A stretch of DNA of 64,000 nt from Volvox africanus (taxonomy: Eukaryota > Chlorophyta > Chlorophyceae > Chlamydomonadales > Volvocaceae), in contig BSDZ01000086.1 of assembly GCA_030268105.1 (NCBI GenBank), positions 2,868,501 through 2,932,500 on the forward strand, read 5' to 3'. Numbering within the stretch: position 1 is the stretch's first letter; every line of letters starts with the position of its first letter. The notes beneath the pieces were generated by a model. That model made no database searches. It had not been told where the DNA came from and saw only the letters and a list, made by a program, of their open reading frames with translations. A program made the position numbers and the translations under genes. Shown here piece after piece: positions 60,801 to 64,000 of the stretch.

Positions 60801-63800
60801 TAACGCCATAACCCGTGCGGCATGCGGGCGATGGATGGCCCTGAAGAGGATCACGATCGGCTGCGCCCTGCTGCGCCCTAGGCCCAAATAGATATACCAG
60901 CAGAAGTGGTTGGCGAGACAGTACTGCCTCAACCACTTCCGATATCAATCTAAACATCTTTCCATCGTGCCTAATGACACGCCCAGCCGCATCCAGACGA
61001 CGTTGACGATCGAAACATATTTATATTCACACCAGTGCGAATGTGTCCATCCAAATCCCTCACCTGCTGCGAAAGCTGTGGAGATCCATTGTGGACAAGC
61101 TGGCATTGCGGTAGAACCCCGGATTACAGGACTGCTGCAAATGGTGTGAGATTCCATGCCCTGCCGTAACGCCGCTGGCGTGACCCAAGCTTCCCCCTGA
61201 CAGCAACATCTGGTGGCTGCGCGCCCGATCCAATGGCCGTGCGGCAGTGCCACCGCCGCCCCAGCCCTGGGACCCCGTGGCGCCGCTGGCTGCTTCTCCT
61301 CCTCTCACAGACGCCGCTATGGAGATTGCTGTTGCGGCTTCCGCTCCATCAATCAACGTAACCTGCGCGGCAGTGCCAAACAAGCTGCCGCAGTTCCTGT
61401 TCCCCACGGCGGCATCAGTGCCACCGTCGGGCACCAATTCGTCTCCGCTGCCTCCCAGCACGCCTTGCAATACCACCTCTGTATCCTGCCGCTGCTCCTT
61501 CGCCGCCGTCTTTGGCTCATCCTCACCTTGATCATGGTCTACCCGGCCGGTTGAAGAAATCGCGGGGTGGGACTTAGCGCGGCGGATGAGAGGGAAGGTG
61601 TCATCCAGGTCAGACGACGCTGCCTTCACTGTGCGCGGTGCTGGCGTCCTCCCCCGCAGTGGCGAGTTGCCACCGCTAGCATCGCCGTCAGTATCCGCAT
61701 CGCCGTAGTTGTTGACGTCGGATGAGCCGTCATCAAGGTTATAAGTAGAGGCTCGTGGGCTGCTGTCCCCGTGGGAAGAAGCGCCGCCCCACCTGCAGTG
61801 ACAAGCCAAACAGCCGTGGCGAAAGGAAGGCCGTGGCCAGTATGCAAAGACTCTAAAATAAAAGCTAGGTTTGCGCACACTCGCACGCCTGCCAACTGCG
61901 GCGTCTTTGGGCAGGAACAACATTGCGTCGACCAGCTGATGGGCGGATACACACACGCACATAAACATATATTCCATTGCCCGTCTTCACTCTGAACCTC
62001 TCACCCGCAGGAATCCCTCTCGCTCCCTTCCGAAGAGGCCTAGCTGTACCTCCTGGCTATGGAGGTCGGCGGTGGATGCCGGACATGCCATCAACCTCAG
62101 CCTGAGTATCTTATCAGGCAGCCCAGCTCTTCCTCGCGTGAACCGGATCATTCTCGACCAACACCAAGCGCCCTACCTGCACTGCTCCGGACTGCCTCGC
62201 CCATCAAGAAGCTCTGCCGATTCAGGAGAGCATGCCCTAGGCAGCTGATATGGCGAGCCACCCGCAGTAGGGAGATTGCCTGTCCGAGATGACCCATCGG
62301 ACGGCAAGGTGGCATCGATTCGGACGCGCAGGGGCCCGCATCCGAGGGCTTCCCGACCCGCAGATCGCCGCTCCATAATTCGGAGTCGCAATGCCACGTG
62401 TGCATCCACCATCCCCTTGCCGTGCCTCAGCTCCAACGGTACAACCTGCCCCGCAAGGAGCGTTGCCTCCGATGTGCCTTGCGCAATGCATGTGTGTGGC
62501 TCAGAGCTGTTGCGCGAGTGACCCCCGTGATCCTTATCCCTGCTGTCATTCGTCGGAGGTACCCCTTCGCCACCCTTACTATCAAAGGTGGTGTCATCCA
62601 GGCAGCTGTGTCGCTGTTCCCATCCTTGAACAGACAAGGGAAAGTTCGGGTGATGCGAAGGAAGCTGAAATCCCACTCCCGCTGCAGCCGTCGCTAGTGG
62701 ACTCTTCCGCCGTTGTGGCGCAGAGACAGCGGCGGCAGTCCCGGAAACTGCGGGCGCCGCTGCGCGGGATGATGCATGGCGCCACCGAGGGCGCCTCGCC
62801 GCTTTTCCGCCCTCGCCTCTACGCCGCTCATCTCCTTCTCCATCTCCATCCATTTGGCCGTTATCCTCCCTTACCTCGGACTCTTGATAAGCCTGCCCCT
62901 CATCACTGCCAGCTTCAGGCTCCCCCTCCTCCCCGTCCTGGTGACTCTTTTCCTCCGCAACGGCACCCCAGGAGACATGCTTCTGACATAGCCGTCCTTG
63001 CTGCTGCTGCTGCTGCTGCTGCTTCCGCGCCGCTCCCGTCGACAGCACGACGTCCGGTGGCGGCATTGTATTCCCGCGCAATGATCGCGGCCCAGAAGAA
63101 TTCCTGAGCGGTGATGGCCGCCGCACCCGCAACGAACCCTCGATATCATCCTCGGTGAAGACGACGACGCCAGCAGTGCCGTCAAGGGTGGCTGCGGCAG
63201 GGTTGGCTTTCGATGAAGAAAGAAATGCTGGCTGCGGCAACGGGCTGCTGCATCTATCGCTGCCGCCTCCGCGCTCCAGGTCTTCTTCCTCCACGCCGGG
63301 GAGCTCTCCCGATTCCTGGCTGTGGCTCAGCTGTGGCTCAGTCAGTGGAGGCGGCGGCGAGCGCTGCCCGCTCGGGTTACTGCTCGCAGGCGTCACGGGC
63401 ATGGGTTCCACGGGCAATATGACGATACCCAGCTCCTGTGGCAAAAGCATCGTCACATCAGCTCGTGTGTGTTGAGGAATGTGGCAAAAGTACATCGTAT
63501 ATCGTGCACTCCCACAGAAGTTCCTGCACGCCCTTGTCGCACTTAGACCCGTAAGTAGTTAGAGCCTTCCCTCCGTTCAGCATACCCCATGTGCATACCG
63601 CTTATTGTTCTGGGCCCCTAAGCACCGTAGCAGGGGTGCGTTTAATTGGCGGCATTCAAATAGTGTTCGTGTGCGTTACATAGGTGTACACGGCCGGGCC
63701 GGCATCCGGCATATAGCAAGCCAGACTCCAGGTCCATTCTCCCTACCTGAAGCTCCTTTAACAGCTGCCCCGGGTCCAAGTGTACCCCCTCCACGATCAG

Positions 63801-63821
63801 CGGCTTGCCGTCGTTCAGCGC
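57877..63821 (-). CDS. LPA1 / 2-phosphoglycerate-kinase-like protein, 5' end outside window
   Basis: Exons in phase: 63747-63821, 62177-63435, 61064-61792, 59567 to about 60080 (or 60101), 59119-59313, 58460-58543; a tentative last exon is 57877-57948. Conserved pieces match plant LPA1-type P-loop proteins: GKPLIVEGVHLDPGQLL, then PLFVPVVLCMSKADHRLALED, then RAQTIQQYLC, then VLNVRYGNFGEALDVLHEYVL. The P-loop itself would lie to the right of the window. Between the first two pieces are more than 800 residues of Ser/Gly/Ala/Gln-rich sequence that plants lack. Plant LPA1 affects phytic acid (inositol phosphate) levels; whether it phosphorylates 2-phosphoglycerate is unproven. The intron after 59567 appears to start with GC (AAG|GCGAGT). 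Confidence 0.7.
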
Positions 63822-64000
63822 CTGATGCGATCGTGACCGTGAGGGGGCAAGACGAATAAACGAGGCATGAGACCGAGAGGAGGAGTCAATCCAGAGCCAG
63901 TGAGGCCCTGCGGAGCCCTGCGCCTTGCAAATCTACCCACAACGCCATGTAATGCAATGCCGGCGCTGTGCCGCACAGACAGCCACAAGGACCACGCACC

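Noticed and set aside
61213..63107. Plus-strand frames up to 238 codons
   Set aside because: Antisense shadows of the low-complexity exons of the LPA1-like gene.

Overview
The window looks like nuclear DNA of a volvocine green alga (Volvox/Pleodorina/Chlamydomonas type). The genes are split into many short exons with clean GT-AG introns. Introns are long and full of CA, GGGGA and hexanucleotide arrays. Proteins carry long Ala/Gly/Ser/Gln-rich insertions, and plastid-type proteins and a Ty3/Gypsy chromovirus are present. The exon models below were built by hand: I kept an exon only when its splice sites and reading phase agreed with its neighbours. Species and expression cannot be read from the sequence.

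Layout, left to right. (1) 1-3179, minus: RING plus TRAF-type zinc-finger E3 ligase, running off the left edge. (2) 3250-6106: no gene seen, one perfect hairpin. (3) 6107-20640, plus: a 26-exon gene for an FtsH-like AAA protein that has lost the HEXXH protease motif (FTSHi type), with large hexanucleotide arrays and a 26-bp minisatellite in its introns. (4) 22231-22724, plus: small plastid-type protein with a DnaJ-like cysteine-rich domain. (5) 26246-38698, minus: a very large gene ending in an otubain (C65) protease, preceded by a ubiquitin-interacting motif, Gln-rich regions and armadillo-like helices. A small J-domain gene (35089-36461, plus) lies inside it on the other strand. (6) 39518-42898, plus: FG-repeat nucleoporin of the NUP42/CG1 type. 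(7) 43146-43451, minus: 101-residue orphan, then a doubtful gene to about 44850.

(8) From about 45060 to 56560 the sequence changes character. An AT-rich block holds broken bacterial plasmid genes: the C-terminal half of a ParA partition ATPase, a possible DNA-binding fragment, a two-domain XRE-like regulator with an internal stop, and a replication-initiator-like ORF. They most resemble genes of Rickettsiales plasmids. A Ty3/Gypsy chromovirus (47719-56445) has inserted into the last of these ORFs with a perfect 5-bp target duplication. Removing the element rejoins the bacterial frame. The retroelement was itself hit by a tRNA-headed SINE-like element, a 100-bp TGT...ACA element and a second, truncated LTR element. 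This is a stratified record: bacterial plasmid DNA entered an algal nuclear genome, decayed, and was then invaded by eukaryotic retroelements.

(9) 57877-63821, minus: an LPA1/2-phosphoglycerate-kinase-like protein with a very long internal insertion, running off the right edge.

Shared theme: three genes concern ubiquitin or protein quality control (RING/TRAF ligase, UIM-otubain, FTSHi), but nothing here shows they act together. The main discovery is the bacterial island and its nested transposons.
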